DNA of 36,882 bases from Cytophagales bacterium (GCA_019456305.1 VRUD01000001.1:73717-110598); one strand, 5' to 3'; positions 22,662 to 31,268 are shown, numbered from the stretch's first letter. The notes: generated by a model not told the origin, from the letters alone. Numbers and translations are program-made.

Positions 22662-23739
22662 ATGACCACCGACCAGCTCAAAGATTTAAAGGCAAGAATA
22701 GACGCCTTGAGGAGGTTTCTTTGACTACGATGAGAAGTTAAAGAGTATCCAGGAAGAAGAAAAGATCACTACTCAACCCGGATTCTGGGATAACGCGCAG
22801 GAGGCCGAGAAGATCTTAAGGACTATTAAATCCAAAAAGGCAGCTACGGGCAGCTTCGCTAAAGTCCAGGCCATCTTTGATGACCTGGAGACTTTATTTG
22901 AATTTTTCCAGGAGGGGGAAGTAAAGGAAGAAGAGATAGAGGCAGAATACCGGAAATCGCTTGCTGCCATTGAGGCGCTGGAATTTAAAAAAATGCTCAG
23001 CAATGATGAAGATCAGCTCAGCGCCATCCTGGAGATCAATCCGGGAGCTGGCGGAACTGAGAGCCAGGATTGGGCAGAGATGCTGATGCGTATGTACATC
23101 AGGTGGGCTGAAAAAAGTGATTTCCAGGTAACACAGCTCAATTATCTGCCGGATGATGTGGCAGGTATCAAATCGGTAACCCTGGAGATTGATGGTGAAT
23201 TTGCCTATGGCTATCTAAAATCAGAAATTGGTGTGCACCGGCTTGTACGTATATCACCCTTTGACTCATCAGCCAAAAGACATACTTCTTTCGCTTCTGT
23301 TTTTGCCTACCCCGTTGTGGATGAGAGTATTAATATTGAAATAAATCCTGCCGACATTGAGTGGGACACTTTCAGGGCATCCGGAGCAGGCGGCCAGCAT
23401 GTGAATAAAGTAGAATCTGCTGTACGTTTAAAGCATATTCCTACCGGTATTGTGGTAGAATGTCAGCAGCAGCGTTCACAATTGCAGAACAGGGATAAAG
23501 CCATGCAAATGCTGAAGTCAAAGCTTTATCAGAAGGAAATTGATAAACGCAATGAAGAGATGGCAAAAATTGAAAGTTCCAAAAAGAAAATTGAATGGGG
23601 CTCACAGATCAGGAACTACGTGATGCATCCGTATAAAATGGTAAAAGATTTACGCACGGGCATGGAACGATCAGATGTGAAAAATGTAATGGATGGTGAC
23701 CTGGACGGATTTATGAAGGCGTATTTGTTGGAGCAATAA
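22662..23739 (+). CDS. prfB: Peptide chain release factor 2 (programmed +1 frameshift)
   Basis: RF2 ends translation at UGA and UAA. The gene is join(22662..22721, 22723..23739): twenty codons ([20 protein letters not shown]) run into an in-frame TGA, and translation continues in the +1 frame ([16 protein letters not shown]). The product is about 358 residues. The second part has the RF2-type codon-recognition motif SPF ([16 protein letters not shown]) and the peptidyl-hydrolysis motif GGQ ([13 protein letters not shown]). A frame starting at 22993 covers only the C-terminal two thirds. A palindrome-bearing repeat cluster follows the stop. Confidence 0.95.
22710..22725 (+). promoter_or_regulatory. 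prfB programmed frameshift site
   Basis: AGGAGG (22710-22715), three bases, then CTT TGA C. This is the classic RF2 autoregulation signal: the internal Shine-Dalgarno and slippery CTT shift the ribosome +1 at the TGA when RF2 is scarce. Confidence 0.93.
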
Positions 23740-23787
23740 ACAAGTTGGCAGTCTCCAGTCTACAGTCGGCAAAAAAATCAGTCGGCA

Positions 23788-23827
23788 GTCGGCAGTCCAT
23801 CCCGAGTACTCGGGATGGACTGCCGAC
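23788..23827. repeat. CCCGAGTACTCGGG palindrome, copy 5 (40 bp) within GTCGGCAGT repeats
   Basis: This is a perfect 40-bp palindrome centred on AGTACT (23805-23810), with arms GTCGGCAGTCCATCCCGAGT and complement. It is flanked by further GTCGGCAGT / ACTGCCGAC units (23765-23850). It sits 48 bp after prfB. There is no T-run, so it is not a typical terminator. Confidence 0.85.
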
Positions 23828-23951
23828 TGTGGACTGCCGACTGCCGACTTAAAGGTATTCAATGTGATTTTGAAAAATTATGCATTTTGCAACGTTAGAT
23901 AGTATTTAAAAAGTTGAAAGTATGCAGGTGACAAAAATTGTCTGATGTTAA

Positions 23952-23983
23952 TTGTCAGTTGTTAATTTTTAATTTTAAATTTG
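23952..23983 (+). promoter_or_regulatory. nqr operon promoter
   Basis: TTG at 23952-23954, a 21-bp spacer, then TAAATTTG at 23976-23983. It is 34 bp before the GTG start of nqrA. Confidence 0.55.
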
Positions 23984-24017
23984 CCCGTCTGAATTAATTT
24001 CATTCAAAAAAAGAATT

Positions 24018-25406
24018 GTGTCGAAAACAATAAGGATCAAACGGGGTTTTAATATTAACCTTGCAGGAAAAGCAGAAAAAAGTTTTTCTGAATGCGGACA
24101 ACCTGATATCTTTGCTGTAAAGCCAACAGATTTCCAGGGAATTGACCGGCCAAAACTTTTGGTTAATGAGGGGGATGAAGTAAAAGCCGGTACGCCTGTT
24201 TTTTACGACAAAAAAAATGAAAAAATAAAGTTTACCACCCCGGTAAGCGGAGAAATTGTTGAGATAAAAAGAGGTGAAAAAAGAAAGCTTCTTGAGATCA
24301 GGATACTTGCTGACAAAAAAAATCAATACGTAGCGTTTCCTAAATGTACCGTTTCGGATATAGCAAATCTTTCCCGTGAACAGGTTGTTGAAGGGCTGCT
24401 GAATAGCGGTATTTGGCCGAACTTGATACAAAGGCCGTTTGCTATTGTAGCAAATCCTGATGACACGCCCAAATCTATCTTTGTATCTTGTTTTGATAGC
24501 CATCCCTTAGCGCCTGATTACGATTTTTTATTCAAAGGGGAAGAGCAGTATTTTCAGTCAGGCATAGCTCTTTTAATGAAATTAACCGAGGGAAAGGTGC
24601 ATTTGAATATTAATGCGGATGCTGAAGTATCTTCTATTTTTTCTCATATAGAGGAAATAGAAATAAATAAATTTTCAGGGCCGCATCCTGCTGGTAATGT
24701 AGGTATTCAAATACACCATATAGATCCTGTAAATAAAGGCGATATTGTGTGGACCATCAAACCTTTTGGAGTTATACAGATTGGTAAACTATTTTTAGAA
24801 GGTAAATATGATGCTGCGAGGGTTGTAGCTGTTGCGGGTTCTGAAGTTATTAATCCGCAATACCATCAAACCTATACCGGTGCATGCATTAATAAATTTG
24901 TAGAAAAAAATCTGAATCCCGATCTTATCGCAACAGGTGATGGAAATATCAGGTTTATTTCAGGGAATGTACTTACTGGTGAAAAAATTGAACCTGATGG
25001 CTACCTCGGATTTTATGATGACCTGTTAACAGTGATCCCTGAAGGCAATCATTATGAATTTTTCGGATGGCTATTGCCAAGCTTTAAAAAATTAAGCATG
25101 CAAAGAGCATTAGGCCTTTTATCATTCCTCAATTCTAAAAAAAAGGAATACATAGTTGATACCAATTTTCATGGTGAGGAGCGGCCTTTTGTACAAACAG
25201 GCGCTTTGGAAAGAGTGCTGCCGATGGATATTTATCCTACTCATTTGTTAAAAGCCATTATTGCAAATGATTATGATGGAATGGAAGCATTAGGGATTTT
25301 TGAGGTTGCTGAAGAAGATTTTGCCCTTTGTGAATTTATTGATGTTTCTAAAAATGATATTCAGGCTATTATTAGAGAAGGGATTGAGGTAATAAGAGCG
25401 GGATGA
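24018..25406 (+). CDS. nqrA: Na+-translocating NADH:quinone reductase subunit A
   Basis: This is a 462-residue peripheral subunit of the sodium-pumping NADH dehydrogenase, on the cytoplasmic side. It starts with GTG (product SKTIRIKRGFNINLAGKAEK), the typical NqrA beginning, and shows AVKPTDFQGIDRPKLLVNEG, IEEIEINKFSGPHPAGNVG and ERVLPMDIYPTHLLKAII. It is the first gene of an operon A-B-C-D-E. The usual tight link to nqrB is broken by a 329-bp gap filled with simple repeats and a gene remnant. Confidence 0.95.
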   Translation: MSKTIRIKRGFNINLAGKAEKSFSECGQPDIFAVKPTDFQGIDRPKLLVNEGDEVKAGTPVFYDKKNEKIKFTTPVSGEIVEIKRGEKRKLLEIRILADKKNQYVAFPKCTVSDIANLSREQVVEGLLNSGIWPNLIQRPFAIVANPDDTPKSIFVSCFDSHPLAPDYDFLFKGEEQYFQSGIALLMKLTEGKVHLNINADAEVSSIFSHIEEIEINKFSGPHPAGNVGIQIHHIDPVNKGDIVWTIKPFGVIQIGKLFLEGKYDAARVVAVAGSEVINPQYHQTYTGACINKFVEKNLNPDLIATGDGNIRFISGNVLTGEKIEPDGYLGFYDDLLTVIPEGNHYEFFGWLLPSFKKLSMQRALGLLSFLNSKKKEYIVDTNFHGEERPFVQTGALERVLPMDIYPTHLLKAIIANDYDGMEALGIFEVAEEDFALCEFIDVSKNDIQAIIREGIEVIRAG

Positions 25407-25435
25407 ACTTTTAGATGCAGTACAGTAGATAAGTT

Positions 25436-25519
25436 GCAGTGGCAGTAGCAGTAGCAGTTGGAGAAGCAGAAGCAGTAGCAGAAGCAGAAGCAGTTGGAGA
25501 AGCAGTAGCAGTAGCAGTT
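25436..25519. repeat. GCAGTA/GCAGAA hexamer array
   Basis: This tandem simple repeat of GCAGTA, GCAGTT and GCAGAA units occupies the first part of the nqrA-nqrB gap. An inverted relative (ACTGCCACAGCTACTGCCAC) occurs at about 25704-25727, at the end of the four-helix-bundle remnant, so the pair brackets that remnant. Confidence 0.7.
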
Positions 25520-25568
25520 AAGAGTGTCAGTTATTAGAGTTAAATTAAAATAGTATTATTAATTTTCA

Positions 25569-25739
25569 TTGATATTGCTGGATTTTGCAAACGACTGTGA
25601 CTATATTACTTTAAAAGTTCACGAATCATTATATACAAGATATGAAGAAGTTGGGAGGATGTTAGGCAGTATGGCTGATAATCCAGAACGGTTTCTGCCA
25701 AAGACTGCCACAGCTACTGCCACTGCTCCTATATCATGA
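25569..25739 (+). pseudogene. Four-helix-bundle (S23-like) protein remnant
   Basis: The 56 open codons encode LILLDFANDCDYITLKVHES, then LYTRYEEVGRMLGSMADNPE, RFLPK and a repeat-derived TATATATAPIS. The EEVGRMLGSMxxNPExF tail is typical of the 'four helix bundle protein' family (23S rRNA intervening-sequence type). The N-terminal half and start codon are missing, replaced by simple repeats. Its TGA overlaps the nqrB ATG (ATGA). Confidence 0.6.
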
Positions 25740-26923
25740 AGGCAATTCGAAATATTTTAGATAAAATAAAGCCTCATTTTGAAAAAGGAGGTAAATACGA
25801 AAAGTTCTACTACCTTTTCGAAGCACAGGATACTTTTTTATTTGCACCCAACCATACTACAAAGGTTAAAGGTACGCAGATAAAAGATGCTATTGACATG
25901 AAGCGGATGATGGTTACCGTAATAATTGCCATGATCCCTGCCTTGATCTTTGGGATCTGGAATGTGGGCCATCAGCACTTCTTAGCATCCGGCATCTCTG
26001 CTGAATTTTTGGATAAGTTCTTATTTGGCGCCCAAAAGGTCTTACCGATTATTATTGTTTCTTATGCATCAGGGTTATTCGTAGAGGGAATTTTTGCAGT
26101 TGTTCGTAAACACCCTGTAAGTGAAGGATTCCTGGTTACAGGTTTGCTTATTCCCCTGATCATGCCGGTGACCATCCCATTATGGCAGGTTGCATTAGGA
26201 ACAATCTTTGCCGTTGTCATTGGTAAAGAGGTATTCGGAGGTACAGGATTTAACATATTAAATCCAGCGCTCACTGCCCGTGCATTCGTATTTTTTTCAT
26301 ATCCGTCCCAGATGTCAGGCGATGTATGGACACAGCTTGGTGAGTCCACCGTAGAAGGATATTCAGGGGCAACACCTTTAGCTATTGCCGCTGATACTAC
26401 GGTTGGAGAAACCGGTACTGCTGTTTTAGAACTTTTTCAAAACAACTGGCTTAGCTACACGTTTGAAAGTCTCTTTTACGGAACGATCCCAGGCTCAATC
26501 GGAGAAACTTCTACACTGATGTCCCTGATCGGAGCGTTTATCCTGATAGGTACAGGCGTTGGAAGCTGGAGAATTATTTTAAGTATGTTCGTTGGTGGTT
26601 TGGCAATGGGTTATATTTTTAATATATTTGGGGCAAATCCATTTATGCAAATCCCCCCCTATTATCACTTGGTGATGGGTGGATTTGCATTTGGAGCGGT
26701 ATTTATGGCTACCGATCCCGTATCAGCAGCCCAAACAAACACCGGCAAATGGATCTATGGCTTTTTGATAGGGATATTGGCAATATTGATAAGGGTTACG
26801 AATCCTGCCTATCCTGAAGGTGTGATGCTTTCAATTTTATTAATGAATGTATTTGCACCTTTAATAGATTTTTATGTAATTGAAGCAAATAAAAAAAGGA
26901 GGTTAAAACGTGCAAAAATCTAA
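25736..26923 (+). CDS. nqrB: Na+-NQR subunit B
   Basis: This 395-residue integral membrane subunit starts MKAIRNILDKIKPHFEKGGK, as in NqrB homologues. It has about ten hydrophobic segments and the covalent FMN site Thr in GYSGATPLA (near residue 218). It carries electrons across the membrane together with C, D, E and F and takes part in the sodium path. nqrC overlaps its end by 14 bp. Its start codon overlaps the stop of the upstream gene remnant. Confidence 0.95.
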   Translation: MKAIRNILDKIKPHFEKGGKYEKFYYLFEAQDTFLFAPNHTTKVKGTQIKDAIDMKRMMVTVIIAMIPALIFGIWNVGHQHFLASGISAEFLDKFLFGAQKVLPIIIVSYASGLFVEGIFAVVRKHPVSEGFLVTGLLIPLIMPVTIPLWQVALGTIFAVVIGKEVFGGTGFNILNPALTARAFVFFSYPSQMSGDVWTQLGESTVEGYSGATPLAIAADTTVGETGTAVLELFQNNWLSYTFESLFYGTIPGSIGETSTLMSLIGAFILIGTGVGSWRIILSMFVGGLAMGYIFNIFGANPFMQIPPYYHLVMGGFAFGAVFMATDPVSAAQTNTGKWIYGFLIGILAILIRVTNPAYPEGVMLSILLMNVFAPLIDFYVIEANKKRRLKRAKI

Positions 26924-27719
26924 TTTATACGTTATCGTTTTTACTGCTATTGTAACAGTAGTTTTTGGAGGACTGCTGGCGCTTGCTGCTGTTGGATTGG
27001 GCCCTGCACAGAAAAAAAACAGGGAACTTGACGCTAAAAAGAAAATCCTGGGCGCTGTGATGGAACTACAACCAACAGATGATGTGATATCTATTTATAA
27101 AAAAAGAATAAAGTCTTTGGTGGTAGATATTAACGGGAACGAAAAAGGAGAAGATATAATTGCCGAAGAGGTAAATATAGGTAAGGAGTTTAAGAAACCT
27201 CCCGAAGAAAGACTCTTCCCGGTTTTTAAGTACTACAGTGAGAATAACCCTGATAAAGTTGAAGCCTATATAATTAATGTATATGGCAACGGCCTGTGGG
27301 ACAGGATATGGGCCTATTTGGCTTTGGAAAATGACCTGAATACGATTAGAGGGATTGTATTTGATCATAAAGGAGAAACTCCCGGACTGGGTGCAAGAAT
27401 TACGGATAAGGAAGTACAGCAAAGATTTATCGGAAAAAAATTATACGATGACCTTTCCTCTACCTTTAATAAGACCGGGATAAAAAGGAAATTGGTTTCG
27501 GTAAAAGTCTTAAAGGGAGAAGGCCGTAAAATCCCCGAAGACAATTACCATGAAGTGGATGGACTTTCAGGAGCTACCATGACCACCAAAGGGGTGAATA
27601 AGATGATGATGAAATATCCCGGCTATTATGAAAATTATTTTAATAAAGTGCTGGAAATGCAAAAAGAACAGGAAAGAACAGAACCTGAGCCTGTTTCTGC
27701 CGATACATTGCAATTGTAG
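26910..27719 (+). CDS. nqrC: Na+-NQR subunit C
   Basis: The 269-residue subunit has one N-terminal membrane helix (VIVFTAIVTVVFGGLLALAA) and a periplasmic domain that carries covalent FMN on the second Thr of SGATMTT (in VDGLSGATMTTKGVNKM, near residue 227). GTG start at 26910 with an unusually good Shine-Dalgarno AAGGAGG (26896-26902) 7 nt upstream. The start overlaps nqrB. Downstream, nqrD is displaced by a 450-bp insert carrying two tiny genes. Confidence 0.94.
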   Translation: MQKSNLYVIVFTAIVTVVFGGLLALAAVGLGPAQKKNRELDAKKKILGAVMELQPTDDVISIYKKRIKSLVVDINGNEKGEDIIAEEVNIGKEFKKPPEERLFPVFKYYSENNPDKVEAYIINVYGNGLWDRIWAYLALENDLNTIRGIVFDHKGETPGLGARITDKEVQQRFIGKKLYDDLSSTFNKTGIKRKLVSVKVLKGEGRKIPEDNYHEVDGLSGATMTTKGVNKMMMKYPGYYENYFNKVLEMQKEQERTEPEPVSADTLQL

Positions 27720-27733
27720 AATAAAAAGATCAA

Positions 27734-27988
27734 TTGAGTATGTTAATGGATAAAGAAATTATAGATAAACAGATTAAAAACGAAATTGAGCTTGTAAAGA
27801 TTAAATCTGCATTTGTAATAGGTTTAGTTACAGCAATAGTTTCATTTGTAATCAGATACCTTGAAAAAAATGAAAAGTTCATATTAATTTTGTTAATAGC
27901 GAGTTGTATATTTCTTTTTTTTGTATTAATATTACTTATTAATTCTTATATAAAAATAATTAATCTAACTAAAAAGTTAAAAAAATGA
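27734..27988 (+). CDS. Small two-helix membrane protein inserted in the nqr operon
   Basis: This 84-residue protein has a charged N terminus (MDKEIIDKQIKNEIELVKIK) and two hydrophobic helices (AFVIGLVTAIVSFVI; FILILLIASCIFLFFVLILL). It is not a known Nqr subunit and no family is recognised with confidence. Its stop overlaps the next small gene (ATGA), so the two form a pair. Met4 (27743) is an alternative start. Similar pairs of tiny membrane proteins occur scattered in MAGs of several phyla; that is recalled, not tested. Confidence 0.55.
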   Translation: MSMLMDKEIIDKQIKNEIELVKIKSAFVIGLVTAIVSFVIRYLEKNEKFILILLIASCIFLFFVLILLINSYIKIINLTKKLKK

Positions 27989-28113
27989 CACCGGAAACTA
28001 TTGCGATAATATTTATTTTAATAACGGGTGTAATGGTATGTACAGCTTTTGGTATAATGGCATTCGTTTCAATTAAAGACCATTTAGAAGATAGAAAAAA
28101 TGGGCTGTTATGA
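27985..28113 (+). CDS. Tiny single-helix membrane protein (42 residues)
   Basis: MTPETIAIIFILITGVMVCT continues as one long membrane helix with a charged tail (SIKDHLEDRKNGLL). It is coupled to the upstream 84-residue gene by a 4-bp ATGA overlap, which supports real translation. It lies between nqrC and nqrD. Function unknown; a toxin-like or accessory membrane peptide is possible. Confidence 0.5.
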   Translation: MTPETIAIIFILITGVMVCTAFGIMAFVSIKDHLEDRKNGLL

Positions 28114-28170
28114 GTTTGTATTATTATTAAATTATTTTCCCGATCCCCATACGAATTAACAAATAACATC

Positions 28171-28866
28171 ATGAGCGCTGAAACTGAAACCATCGAACAA
28201 GCGGAAGTCCAGGAAGTCAAAGTCAAAAAGAAAGCCGAGCCCCTTTTCTCAAAAAGGAGAAAGCGGCTTGTAACTGACCCGTTGGATGAAAGCAACCCGG
28301 TCACCGTACAGGTGCTGGGCATCTGCTCTGCCCTGGCAATCACAACGCAGATGAAACCAACGATAGTGATGGCTATATCAGTGGTTGCGGTGATTGTATT
28401 TTCTAACCTGTTAATATCGCTGATCAGAAATCTGATCCCGATGCGGGTAAGAATGATCGTTGAACTGGCAGTTGTTGCCACTTTCGTGATCCTGGTTGAC
28501 CAGGTATTAAAGGCTTATTTATACGATATTTCCAAAACGCTGAGCGTTTTCGTAGGATTGATCATCACAAATTGTATCGTAATGGGACGGCTGGAAGCAT
28601 TTGCCATGGGTAACAAACCATGGGAGTCAATCCTGGATGGATTCGGCAGCGGTTTCGGATATGCGTGGCTCATTCTCGCTGTTGCTTTTTTCAGGGAAGT
28701 AGGTGGTTCGGGAGCCCTTTTTGGTTTTAAGATCATCCCCGAGTTTATCTATAACTTAGGATTTGTAAATAATGGTTTAATGGTGACACCGGTCGGAGCA
28801 TTTATAATACTGGGTATAATAATATGGGTTCAAAGAGCGAGGAATGGATATGTGGAACAGAATTAA
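28171..28866 (+). CDS. nqrD: Na+-NQR subunit D
   Basis: The 231-residue integral membrane subunit has the NqrD start region PLFSKRRKRLVTDPLDESNP, VQVLGICSALAITTQMKP and the cysteine in ITNCIVMGRLEAFAMGN. NqrD and NqrE together hold an iron centre between them in the membrane. It has a slightly extended charged N terminus (AETETIEQAEVQEVKVKKKA). It is followed 22 bp later by nqrE. Confidence 0.94.
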   Translation: MSAETETIEQAEVQEVKVKKKAEPLFSKRRKRLVTDPLDESNPVTVQVLGICSALAITTQMKPTIVMAISVVAVIVFSNLLISLIRNLIPMRVRMIVELAVVATFVILVDQVLKAYLYDISKTLSVFVGLIITNCIVMGRLEAFAMGNKPWESILDGFGSGFGYAWLILAVAFFREVGGSGALFGFKIIPEFIYNLGFVNNGLMVTPVGAFIILGIIIWVQRARNGYVEQN

Positions 28867-28888
28867 CAACTAATAAATTACAAGTAAA

Positions 28889-29509
28889 ATGGATCTATTA
28901 AATCTTGGAATAAAATCTATTTTCATTGAAAATATGATCTTCGCATACTTTCTGGGTATGTGTTCATACTTGGCGGTTTCAAAAACGGTTAAAACTTCTG
29001 TGGGTTTAGGTGTAGCTGTAATATTTGTGTTAACCATCACAGTGCCTGCCAACTGGCTTTTACAAGAATACGTACTCAAGGAAGGCGCTTTAAGCTGGTT
29101 ATCATGGTTAAGTCCTCAGCTGGCTACAATAGATTTGAGCTTTCTTCAATTTATTATGTTTATAGCTGTGATCGCCTCCATTGTACAATTGGTAGAAATG
29201 GTAGTTGAATACTTTTTGCCAGCATTATATAATTCGTTAGGTATCTTTTTACCGCTTATTACTGTTAATTGTGCAATATTGGGTGCGGGTTTGTTTATGA
29301 TCCAAAGAGACTATACATTAGCAGAAGCTACCGTATTTGGTTTTACTTCAGGTATTGGCTGGTTCCTCGCAATTGTTGCCCTGGGCGCCATAAGGGAAAA
29401 ATTGAAGTATTCAAACGTACCTGACGGCTTAAAAGGTCTGGGAATTACCATGCTCATTACAGGATTAATGGGCATTGCATTTATGTCATTTATGGGGATC
29501 TCTTTATAA
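28889..29509 (+). CDS. nqrE: Na+-NQR subunit E
   Basis: The 206-residue integral membrane subunit shows the family blocks [30 protein letters not shown] and [13 protein letters not shown] (Cys for the shared iron site), and [19 protein letters not shown] at the end. nqrF, which carries the FAD and 2Fe-2S site and normally follows, is absent here; the next gene is unrelated. Confidence 0.94.
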   Translation: MDLLNLGIKSIFIENMIFAYFLGMCSYLAVSKTVKTSVGLGVAVIFVLTITVPANWLLQEYVLKEGALSWLSWLSPQLATIDLSFLQFIMFIAVIASIVQLVEMVVEYFLPALYNSLGIFLPLITVNCAILGAGLFMIQRDYTLAEATVFGFTSGIGWFLAIVALGAIREKLKYSNVPDGLKGLGITMLITGLMGIAFMSFMGISL

Positions 29510-29523
29510 TCATAAATTCAGCC

Positions 29524-29703
29524 ATGGGAGACAAAACTATAGACGAATTATTTGATGATTATAAAATGGCAAGAAAGATAACGATCACCAAAGATCAATT
29601 CGTTATCAAAAAGCCTGGCATTGTAATTGTAAATCTCATAATTTTATTGATATGTTTAATTTTTTATTTATTATATCCGGTGGAACAGATAAATTACTAT
29701 TGA
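29524..29703 (+). CDS. Membrane protein, N-terminal part (probably frameshifted from the next frame)
   Basis: The 59 codons (MGDKTIDELFDDYKMARKIT, then ITKDQFVIKKPG and the helix IVIVNLIILLICLIFYLLYP) end at TGA 29701. The following frame (29652-30233) continues with a soluble domain. The N-terminal charged part, one helix and outer domain would make one sensible protein if a single base were gained or lost near 29690-29750. Two overlapping genes are the alternative. Confidence 0.45.
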   Translation: MGDKTIDELFDDYKMARKITITKDQFVIKKPGIVIVNLIILLICLIFYLLYPVEQINYY

Positions 29704-30233
29704 TCACCTTTTTGTTCGAATTTGTTGGTTTACAGAATGTAAACTTCGTTACAGTGAAAATTACTGATTATATCAAAGTATCACTTCCGGAAGAATTTCT
29801 CCCAATGACCTTTGATGATTTGGTAGTAAAATATCCTTCCCCCAAAAAACCTACTGCAATGTACACAAACCCAGACAGGCTTGTAGATTTTGGATTGAAT
29901 GAAACCTCAAATAATTGGCCTGCTAATGATCTGGAATTATTGAAAAACCTTTATAGGTCCAGTATATTAAACCTTTACGATACAGTTTTTTTTATACAGC
30001 AGGTTGTACAAAAGATCAATAAAAGGGAATTTATTGTTCTTGAATTTGTGTCAGGATCAGAAGGGATAAGTATAAGAGGTAAACTTGCACCGCTCATAGG
30101 TACATATTCTTATATTCAGTACACTGTGTATAACGATAAAATTTTGGTTTTTAATTTTAGCTGCCCTGCATTTTTTAAAAAAGAATGGGAGCAATCGGCA
30201 AAAATGATCATGAATTCGATAAAGATAAAATAA
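29652..30233 (+). CDS. Hypothetical protein, C-terminal soluble domain
   Basis: From about 29745 the frame encodes a convincing soluble domain (VTVKITDYIKVSLPEEFLPM, DDLVVKYPSPKKPTAMY, LKNLYRSSILNLYDTVFFIQ, NKREFIVLEFVSG) resembling the extracytoplasmic part of small membrane-anchored hypothetical proteins. The first 30 codons read a shifted version of the upstream transmembrane helix and are probably not the true N terminus. No family name is recognised. See 29524-29703. Confidence 0.55.
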   Translation: MFNFLFIISGGTDKLLLITFLFEFVGLQNVNFVTVKITDYIKVSLPEEFLPMTFDDLVVKYPSPKKPTAMYTNPDRLVDFGLNETSNNWPANDLELLKNLYRSSILNLYDTVFFIQQVVQKINKREFIVLEFVSGSEGISIRGKLAPLIGTYSYIQYTVYNDKILVFNFSCPAFFKKEWEQSAKMIMNSIKIK

Positions 30234-30273
30234 GTACCCATTTTTAAAAACCGAATTGAAGTAGAAAATAACA

Positions 30274-30281
30274 TAACTTTG
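30274..30281 (+). promoter_or_regulatory. Amidase gene -7 promoter box
   Basis: TAACTTTG matches TAnnTTTG. The in-frame TTG at 30279 falls inside it, so translation must start later (30372 or 30393). Confidence 0.5.
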
Positions 30282-30302
30282 AAAATGGTTAAAAAAAATA
30301 CC

Positions 30303-30404
30303 AATAAAAAAGCGCATAGAGTATTGCCCCGCCAGTTGGCGGGGAAAGAGGGTTTGAGCGAGGGGGATATCATGCGTCATGCACCATACACCATGCGCTT
30401 TATT
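30303..30404. mobile_element. MITE-like inverted-repeat element before the amidase gene
   Basis: The left arm 30303-30324 (AATAAA, then AAAGCGCATAGAGTAT) and right arm 30386-30404 (ATACACCATGCGCTTTATT) are inverted copies with a 3-base length difference and one or two mismatches. In between is the hairpin CCCCGCCA-GT-TGGCGGGG (30327-30344). The right arm supplies the ATG (30393) of the amidase. Arms match the 18-mer at 7406 and 36720. Confidence 0.6.
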
Positions 30405-31169
30405 CTCATATCATTCCTTGCGTCAATTTTCGTGCTGACTTCGTTCACTAAGCTGGAATTAAGAGATTATAGACTAAAAACGATTGTGATTGATGCAGGT
30501 CACGGGGGAAAAGACCCCGGTTGTAAAGGCCAAAAATCCCTTGAAGCCAATATTGCATTAAGTGTTGCACTGGAGCTGGGAAAAATTATTAGCGAAAATT
30601 TGCCTGACGTAAATATCCTCTATACCCGGGATAGTGACAAATTTATTGAACTGCATGACAGGGCACGTTTGGCAAATAAAAATAATGCTCATCTGTTCAT
30701 CTCAATTCATTGCAATGCAGGACCTTCCTCCATATATGGCACTGAAACTTATACAATGGGATTACATACTTCTGAAAAAAATCTGGAAGTTGCTCAAAGG
30801 GAAAATTCGGTAATTCTTAAGGAAGAAAATTACCTGAAAAAATATGATGGATTTGACCCCAACTCACCTACAGCCTATATTTTATTTGCAAATTTTCAAA
30901 ACGCTTATCTTAAAAATTCTCTTAGTTTTGCCCAGAAAGTAGAAACACAATTTGAAACACTGGTCGGTAGAAAAAGCAGGGGAGTATTGCAGGCCGGATT
31001 CCTGGTATTATGGAAAACCACAATGCCAAGTGTATTAATAGAAATCGGGTATCTGACCAATAGTGATGAGGAGAATTTTTTAGGTAAGCCTATGGGACAA
31101 AATTATATAGCCTCAGGAATTTATAATGCGCTGAAAGAATATAAAGAAGAATTGGAATCAATGAATTAA
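30393..31169 (+). CDS. N-acetylmuramoyl-L-alanine amidase (Amidase_3)
   Basis: This zinc amidase of about 258 residues cuts the bond between MurNAc and the stem peptide of peptidoglycan, in cell separation or wall turnover. Zinc-site motifs are visible: IDAGHGGKDPG (His), EANIALSVAL (Glu), SIHCNAG (His) and VLIEIGYLTNSDE (catalytic Glu). The start at 30393 gives a clean signal peptide (MRFILISFLASIFVLTSFTK), so the enzyme works in the periplasm. ATG 30372 would add seven residues. Both lie at or inside a mobile-repeat arm, so the 5' end of the gene seems rebuilt by an insertion. Confidence 0.9.
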   Translation: MRFILISFLASIFVLTSFTKLELRDYRLKTIVIDAGHGGKDPGCKGQKSLEANIALSVALELGKIISENLPDVNILYTRDSDKFIELHDRARLANKNNAHLFISIHCNAGPSSIYGTETYTMGLHTSEKNLEVAQRENSVILKEENYLKKYDGFDPNSPTAYILFANFQNAYLKNSLSFAQKVETQFETLVGRKSRGVLQAGFLVLWKTTMPSVLIEIGYLTNSDEENFLGKPMGQNYIASGIYNALKEYKEELESMN

Positions 31170-31187
31170 TAGAATGTGTTCAAGTGT

Positions 31188-31268
31188 TCATCTGTGTAAT
31201 CTTTTAAAATCTGTGCCTGCGCACCGAAGTTCCGCATTTTGCGGCACACAGGTGTGTAATCTGTGTTC
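31188..31268 (+). repeat. TCATCTGTGTAATCT dispersed repeat, copy B (at the MCE start codon)
   Basis: The 33-bp block 31188-31220 differs from 4859-4891 by one base. A hairpin (CCGCA-TTT-TGCGG, 31232-31244) and AATCTGTGTTC follow, the last running straight into the ATG at 31269. The conserved flanks with a different hairpin in each copy suggest a modular element. Confidence 0.75.
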
